Assembly: GCF_000819885.1 (NCBI RefSeq)
Contig: NZ_CDBO01000034.1
Location: 555-64,554 of the forward strand
From: Aeromonas fluvialis
Lineage (GTDB): Bacteria; Pseudomonadota; Gammaproteobacteria; Enterobacterales; Aeromonadaceae
Reading direction: 5' to 3'
Length of the DNA: 64,000 nucleotides
Shown here: piece after piece, positions 55,588-64,000 of the stretch
How the letters are laid out: every line of letters begins with the position of its first letter
Numbering within the stretch: position 1 is the stretch's first letter
The notes under the pieces: model-generated
The model's database searches: none
What the model was told of the DNA's origin: nothing
The model's input: the letters and a program-made list of their open reading frames with translations, nothing else
Translations under genes and position numbers: made by a program

Positions 55588-55786
55588 TTTTCGAAGATCC
55601 TGTGGCAGGGCGCCCGCTTCTGAGTCATGGGCGCAATCTATTGTCCTGGCGGGCATTATAACGGACGGACTTTGTCACACCAGCCCGATGTGATACCCGA
55701 TTTGTGGCTTAATGTATTTGGCTCAGTGTGTTACCATGTCGCGCTGTTTAAGCCAAAGAACAACTAATTTAGGGATAAGGCTTTCT

Positions 55787-58534
55787 ATGAGCGATCTGGC
55801 CAGAGAGATCACGCCGGTCAACATCGAAGAAGAGCTCAAGAGTTCCTATCTTGATTACGCCATGAGCGTGATCGTAGGACGAGCTCTGCCGGATGTGCGT
55901 GATGGCTTGAAACCGGTTCACCGCCGCGTTCTGTTTGCTATGAACGAGTTGGGGAACGACTGGAACAAGCCCTATAAAAAATCGGCCCGTGTGGTCGGTG
56001 ACGTAATCGGTAAATATCACCCGCACGGCGATAGCGCCGTGTATGACACCATTGTCCGGATGGCGCAGGATTTCTCCATGCGTTACATGCTGGTCGATGG
56101 TCAGGGCAACTTCGGTTCAGTCGACGGCGACAGCGCCGCGGCCATGCGATATACCGAAGTGCGGATGGCCCGCATCTCCCACGAGCTGCTGGCTGATCTG
56201 GACAAAGAGACCGTGGACTGGGTGCCGAACTATGACGGCACCGAGATGATCCCGGCGGTCATGCCCACCAAGGTGCCCAACCTGCTGGTCAACGGCTCCT
56301 CCGGTATTGCGGTGGGCATGGCGACCAACATTCCGCCTCACAACCTCACCGAGATAGTCAACGGCTGTCTGGCGCTGATCGAAAACGGCGACCTCACCAT
56401 TGACGAGCTGATGACCTATATCACTGGCCCGGATTTCCCCACCGGCGGCATCATCAACGGTCGTTCCGGCATCGTGCAGGCTTACCGCACCGGTCGTGGC
56501 TCTGTCTATGTCCGTGCCAAGGCTGAAGTGGAAGTGGACGAGAAGACCAGTCGAGAGACCATCATCGTTCACGAGATCCCCTATCAGGTGAACAAGGCTC
56601 GCCTGATCGAGAAGATCGCCGAGCTGGTTAAAGAGAAGAAGATCGAGGGCATCAGTGCCCTGCGCGATGAGTCTGACAAAGACGGCATGCGCATCGTTAT
56701 CGAGATCAAGCGCGGCGAGTCCGGCGAGATTGTGCTGAACAATCTCTACAAGCACACCCAGATGCAGACCACGTTCGGCATCAACATGGTGGCGCTCGAT
56801 AACAACCAGCCCAAGGTGATGAACCTTAAAGAGATCCTGGATGCGTTCCTGCTGCACCGCCGTGAAGTGGTGACTCGCCGGACCGTGTTTGAACTGCGCA
56901 AGGCGCGGGATCGGGCACACATTTTGGAAGGTCTGGCGGTTGCGCTGGCCAACATCGACCCCATCATCGAGCTGATCCGTCACAGCGCAACCCCGAGCGA
57001 TGCGAAAGCGGGCCTGGTTGCCAAGGGCTGGGAGCTCGGCAACGTGGCCGCCATGCTGGAGAAAGCGGGCGACGACGCGGCGCGGCCAGAGTGGCTGGAG
57101 CCGGAGTTCGGGATCCGCGAAGGTCAATACTTCCTGACCGAACAGCAAGCCCAGGCCATCCTTGATCTGCGTCTGCACAAGCTGACCGGTCTGGAGCACG
57201 AGAAGATCCTGGAAGAGTATAAGTCTCTGCTGGATCTGATTGCCGAGCTGCTGCACATCCTGGCGAGCCCGGAACGTCTGATGGAAGTGATTCGCGATGA
57301 ACTGCTGGCCGTGCGCGAGCAGTATGGTGACGAACGTCGCACCGAGATCAGCATGTCCAGTGCCGAGATCAACATCGAAGATCTGATCACCCCGGAAGAC
57401 GTGGTGGTTACCCTGTCTCATCAGGGTTATGTGAAGTATCAGCCGCTCTCCGACTACGAGGCCCAGCGCCGCGGTGGTCGTGGCAAGTCGGCCACCCGGA
57501 TCAAGGAAGAGGACTTTGTGGAGCGTCTGCTGGTGGCCAACACCCACGACACCATTCTGTGCTTCTCTACCCGCGGCAAGGTCTACTGGCTCAAGGTTTA
57601 CCAGCTGCCGGAGGCGTCCCGTGGCGCCCGTGGTCGTCCGATCATTAACCTGCTGCCGCTGGAAGAGGGTGAACGTATCACCGCCATCCTGCCGGTGAAG
57701 GAGTATGATGCCGAGAAGTATGTGTTCTTCGCCACCGCCAACGGTACCGTGAAGAAGACCAGCCTCTCTGACTTCAGCCGTCCGCTCTCCTCCGGTATTC
57801 GTGCCATTAACCTTAAAGAGGGTGATGAGCTGATCGGGGTGGATATCACCGATGGTAGCAATGAGATCATGCTCTTCTCCGACGCGGGCAAAGTTGTTCG
57901 CTTTGCGGAAGGCAGCGGTCGCGCTGATGCCGATGCCACTGACGAAGTTGAAACCGACGACGACGCCGGCAACGACGATGATGGCAGCGACAACGGTGAA
58001 AGCAGCGAAAGCAAGGGTACCTTCAAGGGCGTACGTCCCATGGGTCGTACCGCTGCCGGTGTGCGTGGCATCAAGCTGGGCGCCGGTGACAAGGTGGTTT
58101 CCCTCATCGTTCCCCGTGGCGAAGGAGCCATCCTCACCGCCACCGAGAACGGTTACGGCAAGCGTACTGCACTTGACGAGTACCCGACCAAGAGCCGTGG
58201 TACCCAGGGCGTTATCTCCATCAAGGTGGATGAGCGCAATGGCAAGGTGATCGATGCGATTCAGGTCGAGGATACCGACCAGATCATGCTGATCACCAAC
58301 GGCGGCACCCTGGTGCGTACCCGCGTTGCCGAAGTGAGCGTCATTGGCCGTAACACCGGCGGTGTCCGTCTGATCCGTACCGGTGAAGACGAGACCGTGG
58401 TAGGCCTGCAGCGCATCGCCGAGAGCGACGAAGACGAGAACGACGCTCTGGCCGTTGACGGTGAGGTATCTGAAGGTACCGATACCGCGACCGGCACTGA
58501 TGCGGTCGAGGCAGGGGAAACGGGCGACGAGTAA
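55787..58534 (+). CDS. gyrA: DNA gyrase subunit A
   Basis: A 915-residue GyrA, longer than the 875 of E. coli. The catalytic Tyr is in [10 protein letters not shown] (Y122). The quinolone-resistance region reads [11 protein letters not shown] with Ser83 and Asp87, the susceptible state. The GyrA box QRRGGRG is present in the C-terminal beta-pinwheel. An acidic insertion of about 34 residues (about 711-744, rich in Asp and Glu) lies in the pinwheel, and a second acidic tail ends the protein. I chose the ATG at 55787 with AAGG upstream; the frame is open to 55712. Confidence 0.97.
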   Translation: MSDLAREITPVNIEEELKSSYLDYAMSVIVGRALPDVRDGLKPVHRRVLFAMNELGNDWNKPYKKSARVVGDVIGKYHPHGDSAVYDTIVRMAQDFSMRYMLVDGQGNFGSVDGDSAAAMRYTEVRMARISHELLADLDKETVDWVPNYDGTEMIPAVMPTKVPNLLVNGSSGIAVGMATNIPPHNLTEIVNGCLALIENGDLTIDELMTYITGPDFPTGGIINGRSGIVQAYRTGRGSVYVRAKAEVEVDEKTSRETIIVHEIPYQVNKARLIEKIAELVKEKKIEGISALRDESDKDGMRIVIEIKRGESGEIVLNNLYKHTQMQTTFGINMVALDNNQPKVMNLKEILDAFLLHRREVVTRRTVFELRKARDRAHILEGLAVALANIDPIIELIRHSATPSDAKAGLVAKGWELGNVAAMLEKAGDDAARPEWLEPEFGIREGQYFLTEQQAQAILDLRLHKLTGLEHEKILEEYKSLLDLIAELLHILASPERLMEVIRDELLAVREQYGDERRTEISMSSAEINIEDLITPEDVVVTLSHQGYVKYQPLSDYEAQRRGGRGKSATRIKEEDFVERLLVANTHDTILCFSTRGKVYWLKVYQLPEASRGARGRPIINLLPLEEGERITAILPVKEYDAEKYVFFATANGTVKKTSLSDFSRPLSSGIRAINLKEGDELIGVDITDGSNEIMLFSDAGKVVRFAEGSGRADADATDEVETDDDAGNDDDGSDNGESSESKGTFKGVRPMGRTAAGVRGIKLGAGDKVVSLIVPRGEGAILTATENGYGKRTALDEYPTKSRGTQGVISIKVDERNGKVIDAIQVEDTDQIMLITNGGTLVRTRVAEVSVIGRNTGGVRLIRTGEDETVVGLQRIAESDEDENDALAVDGEVSEGTDTATGTDAVEAGETGDE

Positions 58535-58567
58535 TCGTCACCGGTTACCCGAGCAACGTCTCTGATC

Positions 58568-58598
58568 AAAAAGAGCGACCCTGGTGGTCGCTCTTTTT
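58568..58598 (+). terminator. Terminator of gyrA
   Basis: AAAAAGAGCGACC and GGTCGCTCTTTTT form 13 pairs over a 5-base loop. Confidence 0.94.
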
Positions 58599-58735
58599 AT
58601 TTGCCTGCTTTTTCCGCCACGGTCAGTCACCGTTTTACAAATGATTTTTTTTGTCATTCCCCTGTCATCCCCAGCCGCTATCCTGGTGGGCGAGTGGTGC
58701 GCTGTTGCCATCACCTTCACCCTAAGGAGCGGCAT

Positions 58736-58891
58736 ATGACCCGTTGGATCACGTGGGAAATTTGGTGGAGCCGGGTATGGGGCCCGTCAGTGGTTTCGAC
58801 GTGTGGGGAGGATGAGCATGAAGTGGCCCATGAACCCTCGCGACTGCCGGTTGAAATGGTGCTACAGGGTCGGGACCCGCGGGCAGGCTAG
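58736..58891 (+). CDS. Small Trp-rich protein of 51 residues, unknown
   Basis: The ATG at 58736 has AAGGAG six bases upstream, one of the clearest ribosome sites in the region. The peptide begins MTRWITWEIWWSRVW, with five Trp in 15 residues, then becomes charged (CGEDEHEVAHEPSR). It matches no family I know. The Trp-rich start recalls an attenuation leader peptide, but no plus-strand gene follows; the next gene is on the other strand. It could be a small membrane-associated peptide. Coding status rests on the ribosome site only. Confidence 0.45.
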   Translation: MTRWITWEIWWSRVWGPSVVSTCGEDEHEVAHEPSRLPVEMVLQGRDPRAG

Positions 58892-58931
58892 GGGATGGTG
58901 CATCGTGCAAGCGGGGGAGTGCGAAGGATAA

Positions 58932-59996
58932 TTAGAAGAGCGACAACTGCTCCCCCGGACGGATGAAACCATCCTCCCTGAGCTGAATATGACGTTTGCC
59001 CAGATCAAGGCGCTTGCTGACAAGGCGATAGCGCTGGGCCAGCAGATCGGCAAAGTGCCCCTCGCCACGCATCCGCGAACCAAATGCCACACTGTTGAGC
59101 CCGCCACCCCGGCTGGCTCGCAGCTGATTCAAAATAGCCTCCTTCTGGTCCGGATAGTGGGTATCGAGCCAGTCACCAAAAAGCGGTGCCAATTCGTGGG
59201 GCAGCCGTAGCAAGATGTAATCGGCGCAGCTGGCACCTGCCGCGGCGGCCGATTTGATGATCTGCTCGAGCTCCGGCTCATTGAGCCGCGGGATCATGGG
59301 GGCGGCCAGTACTCCCACCGGCACGCCCGCACTGGCCAGCTTCTCGATCACCTTCAACCGGCCAGCTCCCGTGCTGGCACGTGGCTCCAGCTGGCGGCGC
59401 AGGGTTTCGTTCAAGGTCGTCACCGATACCATCACCTGACAGAGCCCCGTTTTGGCCAGTTCGGCCAGCAGATCGAGGTCGCGCAAGATCATGGCGCTCT
59501 TGGTAATGAGCCCGACCGGATGACGGTGGGCCAGCATCACCTCCAGCAGTTGGCGGGTGAGGCGATAACGCTGCTCGATCGGCTGGTAGGGGTCGGTATT
59601 GGCGCCAATAACGATGGTTTGTGGCTGATACGCCGGTTTGGCAAACTCCCGGCGCAGCAGATCTGCCGCATTGCGCTTGGCAAACAGCTTGCTCTCGAAA
59701 TCGAGGCCGGGGGAGAGCTCCAGATAGGCGTGGCTGGGTCTGGCATAGCAGTAGATGCAGCCGTGTTCACACCCCTGATAGGGGTTGATGGAGCGGCCAA
59801 AGGGAACATCCGGCGAGCTGTTGTAGCTGATGATGCGGCGTGCGTCGATCTCCCTCACCTCTGTGCCTGGGGCTGAGGGCGTGAAGGCGGCGTCCCGGTC
59901 GAAAGAGTACCAGCCGTCATCGACCATCTCGATCCTTTGGCCGCTGAAACGGTGAGCGATATTGTGGGGGCTGCCTCGTCCTGCCATGGTATGCAC
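58932..59996 (-). CDS. Radical SAM protein of the PA0069 / Rv2578c-like family
   Basis: A 354-residue radical SAM protein. CEHGCIYCYARP (about 75-86) is the CxxxCxxC cluster motif, with the extended NPYQGCEHGC context seen in spore photoproduct lyase-like proteins. IGANTDPYQPIE and GLITKSAMILRD are further conserved blocks. Substrate unknown. A perfect LexA box (60002-60017) lies 5 bases upstream of the ATG at 59996, so the gene should be part of the SOS response, suggesting a role in DNA damage. An ATG three codons in (59987) is an alternative start. Confidence 0.9.
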   Translation of the reverse strand: MHTMAGRGSPHNIAHRFSGQRIEMVDDGWYSFDRDAAFTPSAPGTEVREIDARRIISYNSSPDVPFGRSINPYQGCEHGCIYCYARPSHAYLELSPGLDFESKLFAKRNAADLLRREFAKPAYQPQTIVIGANTDPYQPIEQRYRLTRQLLEVMLAHRHPVGLITKSAMILRDLDLLAELAKTGLCQVMVSVTTLNETLRRQLEPRASTGAGRLKVIEKLASAGVPVGVLAAPMIPRLNEPELEQIIKSAAAAGASCADYILLRLPHELAPLFGDWLDTHYPDQKEAILNQLRASRGGGLNSVAFGSRMRGEGHFADLLAQRYRLVSKRLDLGKRHIQLREDGFIRPGEQLSLF

Positions 59997-60001
59997 TATG
60001 T

Positions 60002-60017
60002 CTGTATATACATACAG
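60002..60017. promoter_or_regulatory. LexA box
   Basis: CTGT-ATATACAT-ACAG is a perfect match to CTGT-N8-ACAG with an alternating AT core. It overlaps where the minus-strand transcript of the radical SAM gene would begin. It lies 144 bases before the divergent Sel1-repeat gene. Confidence 0.85.
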
Positions 60018-60160
60018 TCATTTTGCGGGTACCACAGAGAAATGACAACTGCGGCGTATCGATCTGGCATAAAAAGGGTTGTCACAGGGATCTCTTGCTT
60101 GATTGCAGTGCTACATTTCGTTTACATGGAGAAAATGAGAACTGGATCACGAAAATCATC

Positions 60161-60742
60161 ATGAGACTTACCACTTCCCGTTGGCTGTTTATTGGTTTGC
60201 TTGGCCTAGTTATCTGGCGCCTGCTCCCGCTCTCCACCGAGCAGGAGATGGCCTCGGCAAATCGTGCCTGGCGCACTGGCCACTTCGATGAGGCGACCCG
60301 GATCTGGTCGCCACTGGCAGTACAAGGGCTACCCCGTGCGCAAGCCCTGATGGGGTGGAGCCATGAAGTGGGGCAGGGGAGTGAGCAGGATATTAACCGG
60401 GCCATCCTCCTCTATCGTCAGTCGGCGCAGGCGGGAGATGCCTTTGGCCAGTACCGGTTGGCGGAGCTTTACCTGCGCGGGGTGGGGGTGCCACGGGACT
60501 TGCACATGGCGTTTCACTGGATGGAGCTGGCGGCTCGCAACGGCGATGTGCCCGCTATGCTAAAGCTGGGAGGGCTCCATCTGATGGGGGCCAACGGCCA
60601 AGTCAACATGGCCGAGGCTAACCAGTGGCTCTATCAGGCCTCCCAGAAGGGAAACAAGCTGGCGCTACGGGTCCTGCAGGAACTGGCGCTGGCGGAAGAG
60701 GGGCGCAGTGACTTCGACTTCAACGGGGAGCCACTACTGTAG
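60161..60742 (+). CDS. Sel1-repeat protein with N-terminal membrane anchor
   Basis: A 193-residue protein. The start MRLTTSRWLFIGLLGLVIWRLL is a signal anchor, and the remainder consists of Sel1-type TPR repeats (AQALMGWSHEVGQG, AFGQYRLAELYLRGVGVPRDLHMAFHWMELAA, AMLKLGGLHLMGANGQVNMAEANQWLYQA). Such repeats mediate protein contacts, often in the periplasm or at the membrane. I chose the ATG at 60161 because it opens with the anchor; the frame is open to 60023 but those residues are unlike a signal. The ribosome site is weak. Partner unknown. Confidence 0.82.
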   Translation: MRLTTSRWLFIGLLGLVIWRLLPLSTEQEMASANRAWRTGHFDEATRIWSPLAVQGLPRAQALMGWSHEVGQGSEQDINRAILLYRQSAQAGDAFGQYRLAELYLRGVGVPRDLHMAFHWMELAARNGDVPAMLKLGGLHLMGANGQVNMAEANQWLYQASQKGNKLALRVLQELALAEEGRSDFDFNGEPLL

Positions 60743-60769
60743 GTCGGCCAAGCAAGCTAGCCTGCGCTT

Positions 60770-60982
60770 TCAGGTACTGGCGCTGACTTTGCCCGGGGTG
60801 ATGTCGGTGACGTAGAGCGTGCTGCGGTCGGCGCTGTGCACTATGCTGCAAACCTCGCGCTTGCTGCCATCGCTCAGGATTACCAGCTCACCGAGATGGA
60901 CGGGGCAGTGCGTAGTCAGTAGGTGATCTGGATGGATAATTTTCTCCGCGTGCTCCGGAAACGATATGTCATAGGTGTACAT
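60770..60982 (-). CDS. Small protein of 70 residues, unknown
   Basis: The ATG at 60982 is preceded by AGGAGAGA, a strong ribosome site. The protein starts MYTYDISFPEHAEKIIHPDHLL and contains THCPVHLGELVILSDGSKREV. It has no signal or membrane segment and looks like a small soluble beta-rich domain. I recognise no family. It ends 28 bases from the convergent Sel1-repeat gene. Confidence 0.65.
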   Translation of the reverse strand: MYTYDISFPEHAEKIIHPDHLLTTHCPVHLGELVILSDGSKREVCSIVHSADRSTLYVTDITPGKVSAST

Positions 60983-61167
60983 CGTTCTCTCCTCCCAGAC
61001 GGGCTCCTATGCTATGAAAGCTAGCACAGGGAGGGAGACGATGGGGTGTCTGGCGGCAATAACTATTTTCATAATAAGGGCCAGCCCTGAGTGGTCATGG
61101 GGTTGTATACCCGCCCACACAATCCGGTAGTCAGCCCCGGCGCTGTATGCAAAAGCGTCATGGCAAC

Positions 61168-61195
61168 TTGCCTGAGTTGTCACGTCTGATACAAT
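61168..61195 (+). promoter_or_regulatory. thrS promoter
   Basis: TTGCCT (61168-61173) and TACAAT (61190-61195) are separated by 16 bases, with TG just before the -10. Transcription would start near 61202 and give a leader of about 170 nt, similar to E. coli thrS. Confidence 0.6.
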
Positions 61196-61224
61196 CCCCC
61201 GCTGTACCTGTCAATTGATAGCAT

Positions 61225-61349
61225 CACACAAAAAATACTTTGTGTGCCACTGTGTGTACCAACCGTATTGTGAACGGTGAAACATCAAGGTGAGTGGCTT
61301 GATTTTTAAGGACATTTTCAATTCGCACGTGGCCTTTGGTACGGGTCAC
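61225..61349 (+). promoter_or_regulatory. thrS operator with two tRNA-Thr anticodon-arm mimics
   Basis: First a hairpin, CACACAAA with TTTGTGTG (61225-61246). Then ACCGT-ATTGTGA-ACGGT (61262-61278): a five-pair stem and a seven-base loop with U at position 33 and UGU as anticodon. Then GTGGCCT-TTGGTAC-GGGTCAC (61329-61349): a seven-pair stem and a seven-base loop with U33, anticodon GGU and A37. Both anticodons are threonine anticodons. In E. coli, ThrRS binds two such arms (operator domains 4 and 2) and blocks translation. The second arm ends 21 bases before the start codon. Confidence 0.75.
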
Positions 61350-61370
61350 CACTGTATAAGGAAACACATA

Positions 61371-63299
61371 ATGCCAATCATTACTCTGCCTGACGGCAGC
61401 CAACGTCAATTTGCCCATTCTGTTTCCGTCATGGATGTGGCCGCGGACATCGGTCCGGGTCTCGCCAAGGCGTGCATTGCTGGTCGGGTAAACGGTGAAC
61501 TGGTGGATGCCTGCGAGCTTATCGAAGCCGATGCTGCGCTGGCCATCATCACTGCCAAAGACGAAGAAGGTCTGGACATCCTGCGCCACTCCTGCGCCCA
61601 CTTGCTGGGTCACGCTATCAAGCAACTCTGGCCCCAGACCAAGATGGCCATCGGTCCTGTCATTGACAACGGTTTTTACTACGACGTTGATCTTGACCGC
61701 ACCCTGACCGATGAAGATCTGGCTGCCCTGGAAGAGCGCATGCTGGCGCTGGTAGCCAAGGATTACGACGTCATCAAGAAGAGAGTCTCCTGGCAGGAAG
61801 CACGCGATGTGTTCGATGTCCGTGGCGAGACTTACAAGGTCGAAATCCTGGATCAGAACATTGCCCGTGATGACCAGCCAGGTCTCTATCATCACGAAGA
61901 GTACATCGACATGTGTCGCGGCCCGCACGTGCCCAACATGCGTCACTGTCATCACTTCAAGTTGCTGAAGATGTCCGGCGCCTACTGGCGTGGCGACTCC
62001 AACAACAAGATGCTGCAGCGTATTTACGGTACTGCCTGGGCTGACAAGAAACAGCTCAAGGCATACCTGCAGCGCCTGGAAGAGGCCGCCAAGCGCGACC
62101 ACCGCAAGATCGGCAAGCAACTCGACCTGTACCACATGCAGGAAGAGGCGCCCGGTATGGTGTTCTGGCACAACGATGGCTGGACCATCTTCCGTGAGCT
62201 GGAAACCTTTATCCGCGGCAAGCTCAAAGAGTACGACTATCAGGAAGTGAAAGGTCCCTTCATGATGGACCGCGTGCTGTGGGAGCGTTCAGGTCACTGG
62301 GAGAAGTATGCCCATGCCATGTTCACCACCCAGTCCGAGAACCGCGAGTACGCCATCAAGCCGATGAACTGCCCGGGTCACGTCCAGATCTTCAATCAGG
62401 GTTTGAAGTCCTATCGCGATCTGCCGCTGCGCATGGCCGAATTCGGTTCCTGCCACCGCAATGAGCCATCCGGTTCCCTCCATGGTCTGATGCGGGTACG
62501 GGGCTTTACTCAGGATGACGCACACATCTTCTGTACCGAAGAGCAGGTGATGGAAGAGGTCTCCGCCTGTATTCGTATGGTCTATGACGTCTACGGCACT
62601 TTTGGCTTCGAGAACATCGTGGTCAAGCTGTCAACCCGACCCGAGCAGCGGATCGGTTCCGATGAAGCCTGGGATCGCGCGGAGGCTGCACTGGCCGAAG
62701 CTCTGGAGCTTAACGGTCTGAAGTACGATCTGCAGCCGGGTGAGGGGGCGTTCTACGGTCCCAAGATTGAATTTACCCTGCACGATTGCCTTGATCGTGC
62801 GTGGCAATGTGGTACCGTGCAGCTCGACTTTGCCCTGCCTGGTCGTCTGGGCGCCACTTATGTGGGCGAAAACAACGAACGTCACGTTCCCGTGATGATC
62901 CACCGGGCCATTCTGGGTTCCATCGAGCGTTTCATCGGTATTCTGACTGAAGAGTACGCCGGTCTGTTCCCGACCTGGTTGGCACCGACTCAGGCTGTGG
63001 TCATGAATATCACGGATAATCAGGCCGATTATGCGGTGAAAGTAGCCAAAGCATTGAATGATGTGGGCCTTCGCGCAAAAGCGGACTTGAGAAATGAGAA
63101 GATTGGCTTTAAAATCCGCGAGCATACTTTGAAGCGAGTACCTTTCATGCTGGTCTGCGGCGATAAAGAAGTTGAAGCCGGTAAGATTGCAGTACGGACT
63201 CGTAAAGGGGCTGACCTGGGCACTTATCCTGTTGAAGAGTTCATCGCTCTGCTGACCCAGGAAGTTCAGACCCGCGGACAAAAGAAAGTGGAGGAATAA
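61371..63299 (+). CDS. thrS: Threonyl-tRNA synthetase
   Basis: A 642-residue class II synthetase, same length as in E. coli. Domains in order: N-terminal TGS (about 1-62), editing domain with [16 protein letters not shown] and the later [11 protein letters not shown] (about 72-225), catalytic core with motif 1 near 300, motif 2 [28 protein letters not shown] (about 360-387) and motif 3 [13 protein letters not shown]-like, then the anticodon-binding domain. I chose the ATG at 61371 ([10 protein letters not shown]), preceded by AAGGAAA. Translation is probably autoregulated through the leader. Confidence 0.97.
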   Translation: MPIITLPDGSQRQFAHSVSVMDVAADIGPGLAKACIAGRVNGELVDACELIEADAALAIITAKDEEGLDILRHSCAHLLGHAIKQLWPQTKMAIGPVIDNGFYYDVDLDRTLTDEDLAALEERMLALVAKDYDVIKKRVSWQEARDVFDVRGETYKVEILDQNIARDDQPGLYHHEEYIDMCRGPHVPNMRHCHHFKLLKMSGAYWRGDSNNKMLQRIYGTAWADKKQLKAYLQRLEEAAKRDHRKIGKQLDLYHMQEEAPGMVFWHNDGWTIFRELETFIRGKLKEYDYQEVKGPFMMDRVLWERSGHWEKYAHAMFTTQSENREYAIKPMNCPGHVQIFNQGLKSYRDLPLRMAEFGSCHRNEPSGSLHGLMRVRGFTQDDAHIFCTEEQVMEEVSACIRMVYDVYGTFGFENIVVKLSTRPEQRIGSDEAWDRAEAALAEALELNGLKYDLQPGEGAFYGPKIEFTLHDCLDRAWQCGTVQLDFALPGRLGATYVGENNERHVPVMIHRAILGSIERFIGILTEEYAGLFPTWLAPTQAVVMNITDNQADYAVKVAKALNDVGLRAKADLRNEKIGFKIREHTLKRVPFMLVCGDKEVEAGKIAVRTRKGADLGTYPVEEFIALLTQEVQTRGQKKVEE

Positions 63300-63302
63300 G
63301 CT

Positions 63303-63851
63303 ATAAAAGGCGGAAAAAAACTGGGCAAGCAACCGCAAGCCCGCGCTCACCGGATCAATGAAGAGATCCGTCTGAAAGAAGTTCGTCTGACTGGTCTGGA
63401 GGGTGAAGCCATTGGCATCACCACCATTCAAGATGCTCTGAACTTGGCCGCAGAGGCCGGAGTTGATCTGGTCGAGATCAGTCCAAATGCTGAGCCGCCC
63501 GTTTGCCGGATCATGGATTACGGCAAATTCCTCTACGAAAAGAGCAAAACAACCAAAGAACAGAAGAAAAAGCAGAAAGTCGTCCAGGTCAAGGAAATCA
63601 AATTCCGTCCTGGCACTGACGAAGGCGACTATCAGGTAAAACTACGCAACCTGGTTCGCTTTCTGGAAGACGGGGACAAGGCTAAGGTCACCCTGCGCTT
63701 CCGTGGTCGTGAAATGGCACACCAGGATCTTGGTATCAAGGTTCTCGAGCGCGTCAAGAACGATCTGGAAGAGTTGGCCGTAGTCGAGTCGTTCCCGAAA
63801 GTCGAAGGCCGTCAAGCTGTGATGGTCCTCGCACCTAAGAAGAAATCTTAA
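63303..63851 (+). CDS. infC: Translation initiation factor IF-3, with ATA start codon
   Basis: A 182-residue IF3. The frame begins ATA AAA GGC GGA AAA, aligning with the E. coli start MKGGK, where the initiator is the equally unusual ATT. GGAGG lies eight bases upstream inside the end of thrS. No ATG, GTG or TTG occurs in frame between the thrS stop and the conserved [23 protein letters not shown] block; a start at the first in-frame ATG-like codon downstream would delete a quarter of the protein. [23 protein letters not shown] and [12 protein letters not shown] are typical. IF3 discriminates against non-standard starts, so this codon gives negative autoregulation. Confidence 0.93.
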   Translation: MKGGKKLGKQPQARAHRINEEIRLKEVRLTGLEGEAIGITTIQDALNLAAEAGVDLVEISPNAEPPVCRIMDYGKFLYEKSKTTKEQKKKQKVVQVKEIKFRPGTDEGDYQVKLRNLVRFLEDGDKAKVTLRFRGREMAHQDLGIKVLERVKNDLEELAVVESFPKVEGRQAVMVLAPKKKS

Positions 63852-63867
63852 GGCCCACAAGAAATTG

Positions 63868-63891
63868 ACTCATGGGGCTCGCTCCATGAGT
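63868..63891 (+). promoter_or_regulatory. Hairpin in the infC-rpmI gap
   Basis: ACTCATGG (63868-63875) and CCATGAGT (63884-63891) form eight pairs. In E. coli the region before rpmI carries the L20 translational operator. Whether this hairpin belongs to such an operator here is inference. Confidence 0.4.
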
Positions 63892-63937
63892 TGGTTCGCC
63901 TTGCGATTTTGTTGTCACTCACAATGCGGAGTATGAA

Positions 63938-64000
63938 ATGCCGAAGATGAAAACCAACCGGGGTGCTGCAAAGCGCTTCAAAAAGACTGGCTCGGGTCGC
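63938..64000 (+). CDS. rpmI: 50S ribosomal protein L35 (partial, runs off right edge)
   Basis: The ATG at 63938 follows GGAG by seven bases. The first 21 residues, MPKMKTNRGAAKRFKKTGSG and one more Arg, match the start of L35 in gammaproteobacteria. The order thrS-infC-rpmI is conserved, and rplT would be expected next. Confidence 0.93.
   Translation, partial: MPKMKTNRGAAKRFKKTGSGR

Noticed and set aside
1-64000. CRISPR arrays, tRNA or rRNA genes, prophage
   Set aside because: No regularly spaced repeats, no tRNA cloverleaf and no phage-type gene block were seen on either strand.

Overview
The window is a stretch of gammaproteobacterial chromosome, most probably from Aeromonas. The DNA is GC-rich. 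Several blocks are typical of the class: thrS-infC-rpmI, smrB/prmB-aroC, cra/fruBKA, nrdAB-yfaE, ubiG/gyrA, fadIJ and yeaG-yeaH-ycgB. GyrA carries an acidic insertion in its C-terminal domain, as I remember Aeromonas GyrA doing. The genus is inferred from protein flavour and gene order, not from a database search. Most of the window is core genome. The only mobile DNA seen is a partial tnpB-type gene at the left edge.

Layout. 1-2.3 kb: tnpB fragment, a LysM-like protein, rplY with a leader hairpin. 2.4-7.0 kb: MerR/LiuR-type regulator, thiolase, EAL-HDOD protein, fadL with a FadR-like operator. 7.4-15.1 kb: an eight-gene minus-strand run, moxR-DUF58-DUF4381-batA-batB/C-batD, followed 13 bp later by a sigma-70-like factor and its membrane partner. 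15.3-18.8 kb: fadIJ for anaerobic-type beta-oxidation. 18.9-23.7 kb: yeaG-yeaH-ycgB stress operon. 24.1 kb: an orphan transcription unit that looks like an sRNA. 24.3-31.9 kb: RecQ-like helicase, sstT with a structured leader, sdaC-type permease, pabB-nudL. 32-40.3 kb: class I fumarase, phnA, a methyltransferase, smrB/prmB/aroC, rhlE. 40.4-47.9 kb: MAPEG protein, tyrP, cra and fruBKA with two Cra operators. 48-53.5 kb: DUF1289, mltA, yfaE, nrdB, nrdA. 54.2-58.5 kb: mupP-like phosphatase, ubiG, gyrA. 58.7-61 kb: small proteins and an SOS-box-controlled radical SAM gene. 61.2-64 kb: thrS with a tRNA-mimic operator, infC with an ATA start, and the beginning of rpmI.

How the genes work together. 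The fatty-acid genes (fadL, fadI, fadJ, a separate thiolase) cover uptake and oxidation of long-chain acids. cra sits back to back with the fructose PTS operon it should repress. nrdA, nrdB and yfaE make and maintain class Ia ribonucleotide reductase, behind DnaA and NrdR-like boxes. thrS and infC each carry their own feedback signal: anticodon-arm mimics for ThrRS, and a non-canonical start codon for IF3.

The most unusual observation is between nrdB and yfaE. A second, diverged copy of the NrdB C-terminal tail forms a 26-codon reading frame with GTGA overlaps at both ends. That tail is the part of R2 that docks on R1. Next come the structured sstT leader, the orphan sRNA at 24.1 kb, and the LexA box abutting the radical SAM gene.
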